64,000 bases of DNA, from positions 186,001 to 250,000 of the forward strand of contig JAWKLF010000002.1 in the NCBI GenBank assembly GCA_041392835.1, read 5' to 3'. Of the stretch, positions 18,268 to 26,879 are shown piece after piece (positions within the stretch are counted from its first letter, which is position 1; each line of letters starts with the position of its first letter). The stretch comes from OLB11 sp041392835. Its GTDB lineage: Bacteria > Bacteroidota > Bacteroidia > Chitinophagales > Chitinophagaceae. The notes under the pieces are model-generated. The model saw only the letters and a list, made by a program, of their open reading frames with translations. It ran no database searches and had not been told where the DNA came from. The position numbers were made by a program, and so were the translations under genes.

Positions 18268-19107
18268 ATGCGCTACGCTATATTTTTTTTACTCTTTTTT
18301 TGTGTCATTTATACCAATGTGAAAGGACAATCTGCTTTTGTTTTTTCTACGGATAGCTCATTATTGCATCAGCAACACGAAATATCAATTGCTCAGGCAA
18401 TATCGCATCATCCTACATTAAAAACATCTTCTTCTAAATCGGGTTTTGTAGAAAGACCTCATGTTTCTTTGAATAAATCAAAGATGTTTTTTTTAGTTTT
18501 ATTAGGCTTATTATTTTTTGGTTTTATAAAAAATAGTGAACAAAAACACATTCAAAATGTACAAGATCTTTATAAATCTATTGATGTGATTAATAGACAA
18601 ATGAAAGAGCAATTGCTCAATAATCGCTGGGGAAATATTTTGTTGCATATTCTTTTTTTTATGGGTTTTGCTACCGTTGTAACTTATCTACTGATGTGTT
18701 GGTCTTATATTCCAAAACAGACTTTTAGCTTTCAGACTTGGATTGTCGTTTTTGCAATATTAATTGGCTTGTATATACTTAAATCCCTTTTTATTCGATT
18801 GATAGCCTGGGTAGCTAATAAAAAAGATTTATCTGAAGCTGTTTTTTTACAACAACATGTAGCCAACGAGTTTATAGGTTTTTATTTATTTCCATTGAGC
18901 ATGTTGTTGTTAATTGTTCAGGTTCAATATGGTTACATTTTTTCATGGTTTTTAATTGTTGCCATCTTGTTTTTTATATTAGTAAAATATATAAAGATTT
19001 TTATTAATATAAACAAAACACTTCAAATCGATTTTTTTCAATTTTTACTTTACCTTTGCTCCTTTGAAATTCTGCCTTTGATACTCATAGTTAAATGGGC
19101 AACTTGA
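18268..19107 (+). CDS. DUF4271 membrane protein
   Basis: A 279-residue membrane protein of a family restricted largely to Bacteroidota and usually found beside uroporphyrinogen-III synthase, as here. The N-terminus is a signal-like helix (MRYAIFFLLFFCVIYTNVKG), followed by a polar stretch, one helix near FFLVLLGLLFFGFI, and a block of about six more helices to the end. The start at 18268 is chosen because the upstream in-frame TTG at 18229 lies inside the promoter. The function is unknown. Its constant pairing with hemD suggests a link with tetrapyrrole synthesis, but this is only association. Confidence 0.85.
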   Translation: MRYAIFFLLFFCVIYTNVKGQSAFVFSTDSSLLHQQHEISIAQAISHHPTLKTSSSKSGFVERPHVSLNKSKMFFLVLLGLLFFGFIKNSEQKHIQNVQDLYKSIDVINRQMKEQLLNNRWGNILLHILFFMGFATVVTYLLMCWSYIPKQTFSFQTWIVVFAILIGLYILKSLFIRLIAWVANKKDLSEAVFLQQHVANEFIGFYLFPLSMLLLIVQVQYGYIFSWFLIVAILFFILVKYIKIFININKTLQIDFFQFLLYLCSFEILPLILIVKWAT

Positions 19108-19132
19108 TAAAAAAAATGTAAATAGATTTTGC

Positions 19133-19936
19133 ATGGCAAAAGCTACAAAGATTGTAAAAAAAGCAACTACTGTTAAAAAAGATAGCACGAAAATAAGAAC
19201 TATCTTGATAGCGCAGCCTAAGCCCGAATCTCCAAAATCGCCATATTTTGAGCTTCAAAAAAAATATAATATTGAGATAGATTTTTGTCCATTTATAACT
19301 GTTATTGGCGAGAGTGGCAAAGAATTCAGAAAGCAAAAAGTTAATATAGAAGACTTTACTGCCATTATATTTAATAGTCGCAATGCGATTGACCATTTTT
19401 TTAGGATTGCAGAAGAATTAAAAATCAAGATTTCTACTGAATTAAAATATTTTTGTATTACCGAGGCTATAGCTTTATATCTTCAAAAATTTATTGTCTA
19501 TAGAAAAAGAAAAATATTTTTTGGCGAAGATGGAACTGTTCAAAGCATGTTGGATGTTATTGCAAAACATAAGATTAAAGAAAAATATTTGGTTCCAGTT
19601 AATGATATATGCCGAACAGAAATTTTAGAATGTATGAAAGCTAACCATTTGATATATTCTGAAATAGTTTTGTACAAGACCGAATGTGCTGATGTAAAAG
19701 ACATTTTGAAAAAAGAACACGACATGATTGTATTTTTTACTCCTGGTGGTGTCAAATCATTGTTTGTAAACAAGCCAAAATTTGTTCAAAATGGCACTAA
19801 GATTGGTGCTTTTGGCCCTATTACTACTAAGGCTGTAGAAAATGCAGGGCTTACACTTAGTTTGAAAGCGCCCATACCTAATGCGCCCTCTATAGTTGCT
19901 GCCCTCGACTTGTATTTGAGCCAAAGCAATAAGTAG
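19133..19936 (+). CDS. hemD: Uroporphyrinogen-III synthase
   Basis: Cyclises hydroxymethylbilane to uroporphyrinogen III in haem synthesis. The 267-residue protein has the two Rossmann-like halves of HemD: AIIFNSRNAIDHFF in the first and MIVFFTPGGVKSLF and GAFGPITTKAVENAGL in the second, the latter being the best-conserved part of this divergent family. An N-terminal Lys-rich extension (residues 1-20) precedes the domain. It follows the DUF4271 gene by 25 bases and is probably co-transcribed with it. It converges on uvrB with only six bases between stop codons. Confidence 0.9.
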   Translation: MAKATKIVKKATTVKKDSTKIRTILIAQPKPESPKSPYFELQKKYNIEIDFCPFITVIGESGKEFRKQKVNIEDFTAIIFNSRNAIDHFFRIAEELKIKISTELKYFCITEAIALYLQKFIVYRKRKIFFGEDGTVQSMLDVIAKHKIKEKYLVPVNDICRTEILECMKANHLIYSEIVLYKTECADVKDILKKEHDMIVFFTPGGVKSLFVNKPKFVQNGTKIGAFGPITTKAVENAGLTLSLKAPIPNAPSIVAALDLYLSQSNK

Positions 19937-19942
19937 TATTGT

Positions 19943-21970
19943 TTATAGTTTGGCTTTCAATTGCATCATTACATCTCGCAAGCGAGCAGCTTCCATAAAG
20001 TCTAAATCTTTTGCAGCTTTTTCCATTTGTTTTTTTACACTTGCTATTTCTTTTTCTATATCCTTTAATGTTTTATAAGTCATTTCTTCCTCTGCTGCTA
20101 TAGGTGTTGTATCTTTTATAGCCAAAGCACTTTTGGTATCGTAACCCTTAATTTCTAAAACCGAGGTTTGTTTCATAATTTGATCTATAGATTTTGAAAT
20201 GCTTTTTGGTGTAACCTTATGTTGTGTATTATATTGAATTTGTTTTTCTCTTCTTCTTGCTGTTTCATCCATCGTGAGTTGCATGCTTTTTGTGATTTTA
20301 TCAGCATAAAATATTACAAAACCATTTACATTTCGAGCTGCTCTACCAGCAGTTTGCGTTAGCGAACGTGTATCGCGCAAAAAGCCCTCTTTGTCTGCAT
20401 CTAAAATGGCAACTAAGGAAACCTCTGGAAGGTCTAAACCTTCTCGTAATAAATTTACACCTATCAACACATCTATATGACCAAGTCGCAAATCGCGTAG
20501 TATTTCTATTCTTTCCAATGCATCTATTTCGCTATGCAGATATTTACATTTAATATTTAATTTGAGCATATACTTTGCCAACTCTTCAGACAATCTTTTG
20601 GTCAATGTAGTTACCAAAACTCGCTCATTTCTATTGACACGTTCATCTATTTCATCTAACAAGTCATCAACTTGGTTTATAGTTGGTCTCACTTCTATAG
20701 GCGGGTCTAGCAAGCCTGTCGGTCTTACTACTTGATCTACTACTATCCCTTCACATTTTTCCAACTCAAAATTTCCTGGCGTAGCACTCACAAAAATAAC
20801 TTGATTGATTTTGGACTGAAATTCTTGAAAATTTAAGGGCCTATTGTCTAAGGCAGATGGCAATCGAAATCCATAATTGACTAAGTTTAATTTTCGAGCT
20901 CTGTCTCCACCAAACATGCCACTTATTTGTGGCAGTGTTACATGGCTTTCGTCTAAAACTAATAAATAATCTTCAGGAAAATAATCAATCAAACAAAAAG
21001 GGCGCTCACCTGGCTGACGACGATCTAAAAAGCGAGAATAATTTTCGATGCCTTTACAATATCCCAATTCTTGAATCATTTCCAAATCGTATTCCACACG
21101 TTCTTTAATACGCTGTGCTTCTATGTATCGTTCTTGTTGTTTAAAATAGGCTTCTTGGGCTATCATTTCATCTTGTATCTCATGCACTATATTTTTCATT
21201 TGATCTTGGGGAGCCAAATACATGTTGGCAGGAAAAATGGCTGTGTCCATAACGGATTTTATTTTTTTTCCTGTACTTATTTCTATTTCGTGAAGATCCT
21301 CTATTTCGTCGCCAAAAAAAATAATGCGTAAGCCATGATCGGCATAAGGCAAATTCACATCTACAGTATCTCCCTTGACTCTAAACATGCCTCGTTCAAA
21401 CTCTATATTATTTCTATTATAAAGGGCATTGACCAATTTGTGTAAGAGATTATTTCTTCCAAAATTTTTTCCTACAGAAAGCCTTATCACACCATTAGCA
21501 TATTCTGTAGGATTGCCTATACCATAAATGCAAGATACTGATGCTACAACTATAATATCTCTACGCCCAGAAAGCAAACTGGATGTAGTACGCAAGCGCA
21601 ATTTTTCTAATTCGGCATTTATAGATAAATCTTTTTCGATATATACGTTTGTTGATGGCAAATAAGCCTCTGGTTGATAATAATCATAATAAGAAACAAA
21701 ATATTCAACCGCATTTTCAGGAAAAAAATTTTTGAATTCGCCATATAATTGAGCCACCAAGGTTTTATTGTGTGTCAATACTAAAGTAGGTTTTTCAACT
21801 TCTTTTATGACGTTGGCTATAGTATAGGTTTTTCCGGAGCCAGTAACGCCCAATAGAGTTTGATAGGCCTGATTGGAAAGAACGCCATCAACGAGTTGTT
21901 TTATGGCTTCTGGCTGATCGCCTTGAGGCTGATATGAAGATTCTAATGTAAACAAGTTATAAAAGTACAT
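19943..21970 (-). CDS. uvrB: Excinuclease ABC subunit B
   Basis: Damage-verifying helicase-like subunit of nucleotide excision repair. Walker A GVTGSGKT at residues 41-48, beta-hairpin YYDYYQPEAYLPSTNVYIEK, DESHVTLPQ (motif II type), REGLDLPEVSLVAILDADKEG, QTAGRAARN, and the C-terminal UVR motif (EKEIASVKKQMEKAAKDLDF...). Length 675 is normal. The frame opens at ATG 21970, but a TTG at 21955 (then FTLESSYQPQGDQPEAI) aligns better with known UvrB starts and a TACTTTTA box sits before it, so the first five residues may not be made. Confidence 0.97.
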   Translation of the reverse strand: MYFYNLFTLESSYQPQGDQPEAIKQLVDGVLSNQAYQTLLGVTGSGKTYTIANVIKEVEKPTLVLTHNKTLVAQLYGEFKNFFPENAVEYFVSYYDYYQPEAYLPSTNVYIEKDLSINAELEKLRLRTTSSLLSGRRDIIVVASVSCIYGIGNPTEYANGVIRLSVGKNFGRNNLLHKLVNALYNRNNIEFERGMFRVKGDTVDVNLPYADHGLRIIFFGDEIEDLHEIEISTGKKIKSVMDTAIFPANMYLAPQDQMKNIVHEIQDEMIAQEAYFKQQERYIEAQRIKERVEYDLEMIQELGYCKGIENYSRFLDRRQPGERPFCLIDYFPEDYLLVLDESHVTLPQISGMFGGDRARKLNLVNYGFRLPSALDNRPLNFQEFQSKINQVIFVSATPGNFELEKCEGIVVDQVVRPTGLLDPPIEVRPTINQVDDLLDEIDERVNRNERVLVTTLTKRLSEELAKYMLKLNIKCKYLHSEIDALERIEILRDLRLGHIDVLIGVNLLREGLDLPEVSLVAILDADKEGFLRDTRSLTQTAGRAARNVNGFVIFYADKITKSMQLTMDETARRREKQIQYNTQHKVTPKSISKSIDQIMKQTSVLEIKGYDTKSALAIKDTTPIAAEEEMTYKTLKDIEKEIASVKKQMEKAAKDLDFMEAARLRDVMMQLKAKL

Positions 21971-21973
21971 AAA

Positions 21974-21999
21974 AAAACACCGACATAAATCGGTGTTTT
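21974..21999 (-). terminator. Terminator after the acidic protein gene
   Basis: aaaacaccga pairs with tcggtgtttt over a six-base loop, with a T run for minus-strand transcripts. It lies 21 bases after the stop of the gene at 22021 and immediately before uvrB. Confidence 0.75.
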
Positions 22000-22020
22000 A
22001 ATTATTTAAAAAATTTGTAA

Positions 22021-22416
22021 CTAAAAGTCATCGTCATTATCAAAACCATCGTCAAATAAATCAAGATCTAAATCATCATCTATTTTAAAGAGGTCATCAT
22101 CGTCATCATCTCCTTTTTTTCCGGGTTTTTTAGATTTTGATTTTGAAATGGGCATATCAAATTCTTCAAATTCATTATCGAATTCATCGTCCTTGTCAAA
22201 ATCATCATCCATATCATCAAAGTCGTCATCTAAATCATCGTCATCATCAATGTATTTTTTTGATGTTGATTTCTTTACTGATTTTTTTAAACTCTTTTCC
22301 TCTTCTAAATCGTCATCGTCTTCTAATTCCTTTTTAGATTTTTTAGGTTTAGAGCTAGCCTTGCTTGTTTTGGCTACTGGAGTTTTGGGTGCTTTTTTTT
22401 CTGGTTTTGATTTCAT
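22021..22416 (-). CDS. Low-complexity Lys/Asp-rich disordered protein
   Basis: A 131-residue protein with no recognisable fold. Residues 1-50 are basic and Lys/Ser/Pro rich (MKSKPEKKAPKTPVAKTSKA); from about 50 on there are runs of Asp with Phe and Leu at intervals, broken by a second basic patch (SKSKSKKPGKKG). It ends GFDNDDDF. Such proteins are common in Bacteroidota and may bind nucleic acid-handling or basic proteins, but no role can be assigned. It has its own terminator. The antisense Ser-rich open frame over it is a shadow. Confidence 0.65.
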   Translation of the reverse strand: MKSKPEKKAPKTPVAKTSKASSKPKKSKKELEDDDDLEEEKSLKKSVKKSTSKKYIDDDDDLDDDFDDMDDDFDKDDEFDNEFEEFDMPISKSKSKKPGKKGDDDDDDLFKIDDDLDLDLFDDGFDNDDDF

Positions 22417-22473
22417 AGTGAACCTATTTCAATTGTAAATTTTATAATTTTTTTTTAAATGAAAAAATTTTTT

Positions 22474-23739
22474 TTATTTCCATTCAATAAGTTGATTTCT
22501 ACCAACCCCATTAGATATTATTGAAACTTTAGTTTGAGTAAATTCTTCTATAAACTGTATCATATTTTTAAATTCTTCGGATGTGTCAAGTTGTGTATTG
22601 CAATCTTGCAATTTTTTATTCCACTTTTTAAATGATTTTAATATTGGAGTAATAGCAATATCAGTAATATCAAAAGGGAAAGATGTTGTTGTTTGTGAAT
22701 CTATTTGATAAGCATCGCATACATATACATGTTCCATTTCATCCAATATATCTGCTTTTGTGATAATTAAATCACTTACTCCATTTATCATACAGGCATA
22801 TTTTAAAGCTACAAGGTCAATCCATCCGCAACGTCTTGGTCTGCCTGTAGTAGCGCCAAATTCATTACCAATTTTTCTTAATTTTTCTCCATCTTCATCA
22901 TGGAGTTCTGTAGGAAAAGGTCCGCTCCCTACTCGAGTGCAATATGCTTTGGAAATACCATAAACTTTATTGACCCACTTGGGTGCTACCCCAAGCCCAG
23001 TACAAAGGCCTGCAGTTATTGTGTTGCTTGATGTAACAAATGGATAAGTTCCAAAATCTATATCTAACATTGTACCTTGAGCTCCTTCTGCCAAAATTTT
23101 TTTCCCTAACTTAAGTTGCTCGTCAAACCAATATGCTGTAGCTATTATTTTAAACTTTTTTAGATATTCTATAGCATCAAAAAAATCTTTTTCTTGCAAA
23201 TCTATTTCTTCATCAAATCCCATTTGTTTTAATAACTGCAAATGTTTAGTCTTTAGTTTTTCATATTTTACAATAAAATCTTTTTCTAAAATATCTCCAA
23301 CACGCAAACCATTACGGCCAATTTTATCCATATAAGTAGGCCCAATACCCTTAAGTGTAGAACCAATTTTTTCTTTCCCTTTTGCAAGCTCATTGGCTTT
23401 ATCTAAAGCTTTGTGTGTAGGTATAATAAGATGGGCTCTATCGCTAATAAACACTTTTTGTTCGGGAATTACGCCTGCATCTTTTATTTCATTACATTCT
23501 ATTAGATACGATACAGGATCAATTACAACACCATTGCCAATAATATTGATAATTTTTTCATGAAAAATACCAGAAGGTACGGTATGCAATACAATTTTTT
23601 TATCCTCTTTATAGAGTGTATGCCCTGCATTAGGACCTCCTTGAAATCGTGCAATGATTTCATAATCTTTTGCCAAGTAATCTACTATTTTACCCTTTCC
23701 TTCATCTCCCCACTGAAGACCCAATAAAACATCTATCAT
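22474..23739 (-). CDS. purA: Adenylosuccinate synthetase
   Basis: Joins IMP and aspartate with GTP in the first step from IMP to AMP. N-terminal GTP loop QWGDEGKGKIVDYLA at residues 9-23, NAGHT in the IMP site, the GIGPTYMDKIGRNGLR segment, GAQGTMLDIDFGTYPFVTSS and VGSGPFPTEL are all present. Length 421 is usual. It is a single gene between the adhesin terminator upstream and the acidic-protein gene 57 bases downstream. Confidence 0.98.
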   Translation of the reverse strand: MIDVLLGLQWGDEGKGKIVDYLAKDYEIIARFQGGPNAGHTLYKEDKKIVLHTVPSGIFHEKIINIIGNGVVIDPVSYLIECNEIKDAGVIPEQKVFISDRAHLIIPTHKALDKANELAKGKEKIGSTLKGIGPTYMDKIGRNGLRVGDILEKDFIVKYEKLKTKHLQLLKQMGFDEEIDLQEKDFFDAIEYLKKFKIIATAYWFDEQLKLGKKILAEGAQGTMLDIDFGTYPFVTSSNTITAGLCTGLGVAPKWVNKVYGISKAYCTRVGSGPFPTELHDEDGEKLRKIGNEFGATTGRPRRCGWIDLVALKYACMINGVSDLIITKADILDEMEHVYVCDAYQIDSQTTTSFPFDITDIAITPILKSFKKWNKKLQDCNTQLDTSEEFKNMIQFIEEFTQTKVSIISNGVGRNQLIEWK

Positions 23740-23816
23740 GAATTTTTTTTTTATACACTAGGAACTAAATATTCCATTAGTGTTTCGTTGTAAAGATATT
23801 TACCATATTGTTACTA

Positions 23817-23852
23817 AAAAAAATCCTGCATAAAAATATGCAGGATTTTTTT
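23817..23852 (-). terminator. Terminator of the giant adhesin gene
   Basis: aaatcctgcata (23821-23832) pairs perfectly with tatgcaggattt (23837-23848) around four A, and the flanking A and T runs extend the stem. It lies just past the adhesin stop codon. Confidence 0.85.
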
Positions 23853-23869
23853 TGAATGTTTCATTTTTA

Positions 23870-26698
23870 TTATCTCACTAATATCAAATCGCCTTTTTTA
23901 ATATATTCTTTATTATCTAAAGTACAACGATATCGAAGTACGTAATAATAAGTATCCATTTCCATAGCTCTACCTTCGTATTCGCCATTCCATCCTTTTC
24001 GGTAATCGCCTGTAGACCATACTCGTTTACCCCAACGATCTCTAACTTCCAATTGTAGTAATTGTACGCCTGCTGTTGTTAAAACTCTAAATTCATCATT
24101 GTTGCCATCACCATTCGGAGAGAATGCATTTGGAATAAAGGCTATATCGCAACATGGTCCTTCATTAATAGTTACTGTATCTTTTTGGTAGCAACCATTA
24201 GCATCTATTACATCTACATAATAAGTACCATAATATAATGATATAGCAGTTTGTGTAATTTGAGGTGGAGATGTGGTCCACATGAAATTGTATGGTGGTG
24301 TACCACCGTTTACATTAACTGTAGCTTGTCCTTCATTTCCTTTTCCAGTACATGCTAAATCCACTTTAGAAATAGAAGTTGTTAATGGATTAGATGGCAG
24401 ATTGATGGTGAAAATAGTTTCGTAATTACATCCTGACGTATCAACAACTGTTAATGTATAAGTACCTGCTTCCAGACCCGTAAAGTATCCTGATTTATTG
24501 ATATGCAGGCCTGGCGTTATATAATACTTATAACCACCACGACCTCCAAAACCTTCAATTATTGCTTTTCCATCTTTTGAATCTATACATGTTGTTTCGA
24601 ATACAGATATATTAGCACTTACTGGGTCAGGTTCTGTTACAAAAATGGTTGTTGAATTAGTACATCCTAAAATATCTTTAAATGTTATTTGGTGTGTACC
24701 ACCTGTTACTGTATTAAATAAACCACTCGACTGATATGCTCCACCATCAAGTGAGTAAACAATTGGAGGTGTACCACCTGTAACATTAATAGATATGGTA
24801 CCATTAGCTTCGCCAAAACAATTTGGTTCTGTAGTCGTTAAATCTGTTACTACCATTTGTGGATTTTGATTAACAAGCACAATTGTATTCACACTACAAC
24901 CATTGGCATCTATAGCAGTTACTGTATAAGTATTTGCCGGAAGGCCTGTAAAGAATCCATTTGCAGAAGGAACAGCATTGTTTAATAAATATCCTATAGT
25001 ACCAGTACCACCAAATGCAGTAGCCGTAATAGAGCCTGTACTTTCACCAAAACATGCAACATGCTGTATAGTTGGTGTATTAAATGTAATCTGGCTTGGC
25101 TGTCCTATAGCTGGTATAACTGTAGTATTTGTACAACCAGCAGCATCTGTAATTTGTACTTGGTAATTTCCAGCACTTACCGCATTAAATGTTCCTGTTG
25201 AATTAGGAGGATTGCCATTAGCAGGAATTAGATTAAAGGTATATGGCGTATTTACACCTGTACCGCTTACTACTATTACACCATTATTAGCTCCAAAGCA
25301 TGTTGGGTCTTGTTTACTAATATAAGTTACTGAAGGTGGCGATAATGGCAACACAGTAACCGAAGATGTAACTGTACATCCGTTTGCATCCGCAGCAGTC
25401 ACAGTATAAGTTGCAATGCCTACATTATCAAATACGCCAGGTCCAGTTTGGGAAATCGGACATGGTATATTCATATTAGCAATGCTATATGTATAAGGAG
25501 ATGTTCCTCCAACTGCTGTTGAATTTATTGTACCATCACAACCAGGTACACAAGTAGGTGAAGTAACAAATAGTGGATTTAATTGCAATGCTGTAGGTTC
25601 AGTAATTTGAACATTTGTTGTAGCAGTGGCATTGTTTGCATCTATAGCTGTTATGACATAAACACCAGGGCACAATCCTGTGAAAATTGGATTAGGCTGA
25701 GGCACACCAGCTCCTATTTGGAAATTATAGGGTCCTACTCCGCCTCCTGCGGATGCTGTAATAGTACCATTACAAAGACCAAAGCAGGTAACATTTGTTT
25801 GCAATGTGCTTATTCCAAGTAATCCTGGTTGTTGTAAACAAACGATAGTACTTGCAGTACAAAGAGCAGCATCAGTTACTGTTACAACATAGCATGTATC
25901 TGGAGGTATTGCAGACAAGCCATTAAATGTGCCTGGAGTTGGTTGAGTACCTATATTTGGATTTATTGAATAAGTATATCCTGGTGTACCTAAAGATCCA
26001 CTAACTACAATTTGGCCATTTGTGCCACCAAATGTTGTTGGGTTTGTTGTTGATACAAGGCTGATAGAAGGTCCATTCAATGTACCTACCTGCACTGTTG
26101 TTGTAGCTGTACAACCATTGGCATCTGTACCTGTTATTGTGTAAACTATACCAGCGCATAATCCATTAATCACATTTCCTACTGGAGGTATCAATGTAGC
26201 TGGTGTTACTGTATACGTTAAACCTATAGGAGTCATAGTAGCTGTACCATCGCAACCTGGACTACAACTGGCATCGGTAGTAGATGCCACTCCTATAACT
26301 GGTCCATTCAATGTACCTACTTGCACTGTTGTTGTAGCTGTACAACCATTGGCATCTGTACCTGTTATTGTGTAAACTATACCAGCACATAATCCATTAA
26401 TCACATTTCCTACTGGTGGTATCAATGTAGCTGGTGTTACTGTATACGTTAAACCTATAGGAGTCATAGTAGCTGTACCATCGCAACCTGGACTACAACT
26501 GGCATCGGTAGTAGATGCCACTCCTATAACTGGTCCATTCAATGTACCTACTTGCACTGTTGTTGTAGCTGTACAACCATTGGCATCTGTACCTGTTATT
26601 GTGTAAACTATACCAGCGCATAATCCATTAATCACATTTCCTACTGGAGGTATTAATGTAGCTGGTGTTACTGTATACGTTAAACCTATAGGGGTCAT
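23870..26698 (-). CDS. Giant SprB-repeat adhesin, C-terminal part with T9SS type B sorting domain
   Basis: At least 942 residues in one frame: SprB-type repeats of about 75 residues (each with Cys pairs and a GG...PY.Y.... phrase), beginning with tandem copies of a 77-residue unit, and ending in the C-terminal domain IPNAFSPNGDGNNDEFRV ... RDRWGKRVW ... KKGDLILVR. This domain marks cargo of the type IX secretion system, which would display the protein on the cell surface, where SprB-type adhesins act in gliding or attachment. The ATG at 26698 is only the first in frame: the coding sequence continues upstream after restoring one base near 26731-26734 (NQPNIFSIDTISTAD reads in the next frame). 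See also 26880-29087 and 29386-33495. Confidence 0.85.
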   Translation of the reverse strand: MTPIGLTYTVTPATLIPPVGNVINGLCAGIVYTITGTDANGCTATTTVQVGTLNGPVIGVASTTDASCSPGCDGTATMTPIGLTYTVTPATLIPPVGNVINGLCAGIVYTITGTDANGCTATTTVQVGTLNGPVIGVASTTDASCSPGCDGTATMTPIGLTYTVTPATLIPPVGNVINGLCAGIVYTITGTDANGCTATTTVQVGTLNGPSISLVSTTNPTTFGGTNGQIVVSGSLGTPGYTYSINPNIGTQPTPGTFNGLSAIPPDTCYVVTVTDAALCTASTIVCLQQPGLLGISTLQTNVTCFGLCNGTITASAGGGVGPYNFQIGAGVPQPNPIFTGLCPGVYVITAIDANNATATTNVQITEPTALQLNPLFVTSPTCVPGCDGTINSTAVGGTSPYTYSIANMNIPCPISQTGPGVFDNVGIATYTVTAADANGCTVTSSVTVLPLSPPSVTYISKQDPTCFGANNGVIVVSGTGVNTPYTFNLIPANGNPPNSTGTFNAVSAGNYQVQITDAAGCTNTTVIPAIGQPSQITFNTPTIQHVACFGESTGSITATAFGGTGTIGYLLNNAVPSANGFFTGLPANTYTVTAIDANGCSVNTIVLVNQNPQMVVTDLTTTEPNCFGEANGTISINVTGGTPPIVYSLDGGAYQSSGLFNTVTGGTHQITFKDILGCTNSTTIFVTEPDPVSANISVFETTCIDSKDGKAIIEGFGGRGGYKYYITPGLHINKSGYFTGLEAGTYTLTVVDTSGCNYETIFTINLPSNPLTTSISKVDLACTGKGNEGQATVNVNGGTPPYNFMWTTSPPQITQTAISLYYGTYYVDVIDANGCYQKDTVTINEGPCCDIAFIPNAFSPNGDGNNDEFRVLTTAGVQLLQLEVRDRWGKRVWSTGDYRKGWNGEYEGRAMEMDTYYYVLRYRCTLDNKEYIKKGDLILVR

Positions 26699-26735
26699 AG
26701 TGGCTGTACCATCACAACCTGGATTACAACTAGAT
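26070..26735. repeat. Three tandem copies of a 231-bp coding repeat
   Basis: Unit starts at 26070, 26301 and 26532, exactly 231 bases (77 codons) apart, with only a handful of base differences. The third ends early, where the sequence departs and the frameshift occurs. The copies encode one SprB-type repeat each. Confidence 0.9.
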
Positions 26736-26879
26736 CTGCTGTACTTATAGTATCTATACTAAATATATTTGGTTGATTCAACATTACAGTAGTTGCAAAA
26801 GAACATGAATTGGCATCTGTTACTACTATAGTATATTGAACACCTGAACATAATCCAGAATAAGTATAATTAGCACCTA

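Noticed and set aside
22148..22438. Ser-rich plus-strand frame
   Set aside because: Antisense of the Asp/Lys codons of the acidic protein; serine runs come from tca/atc complements.
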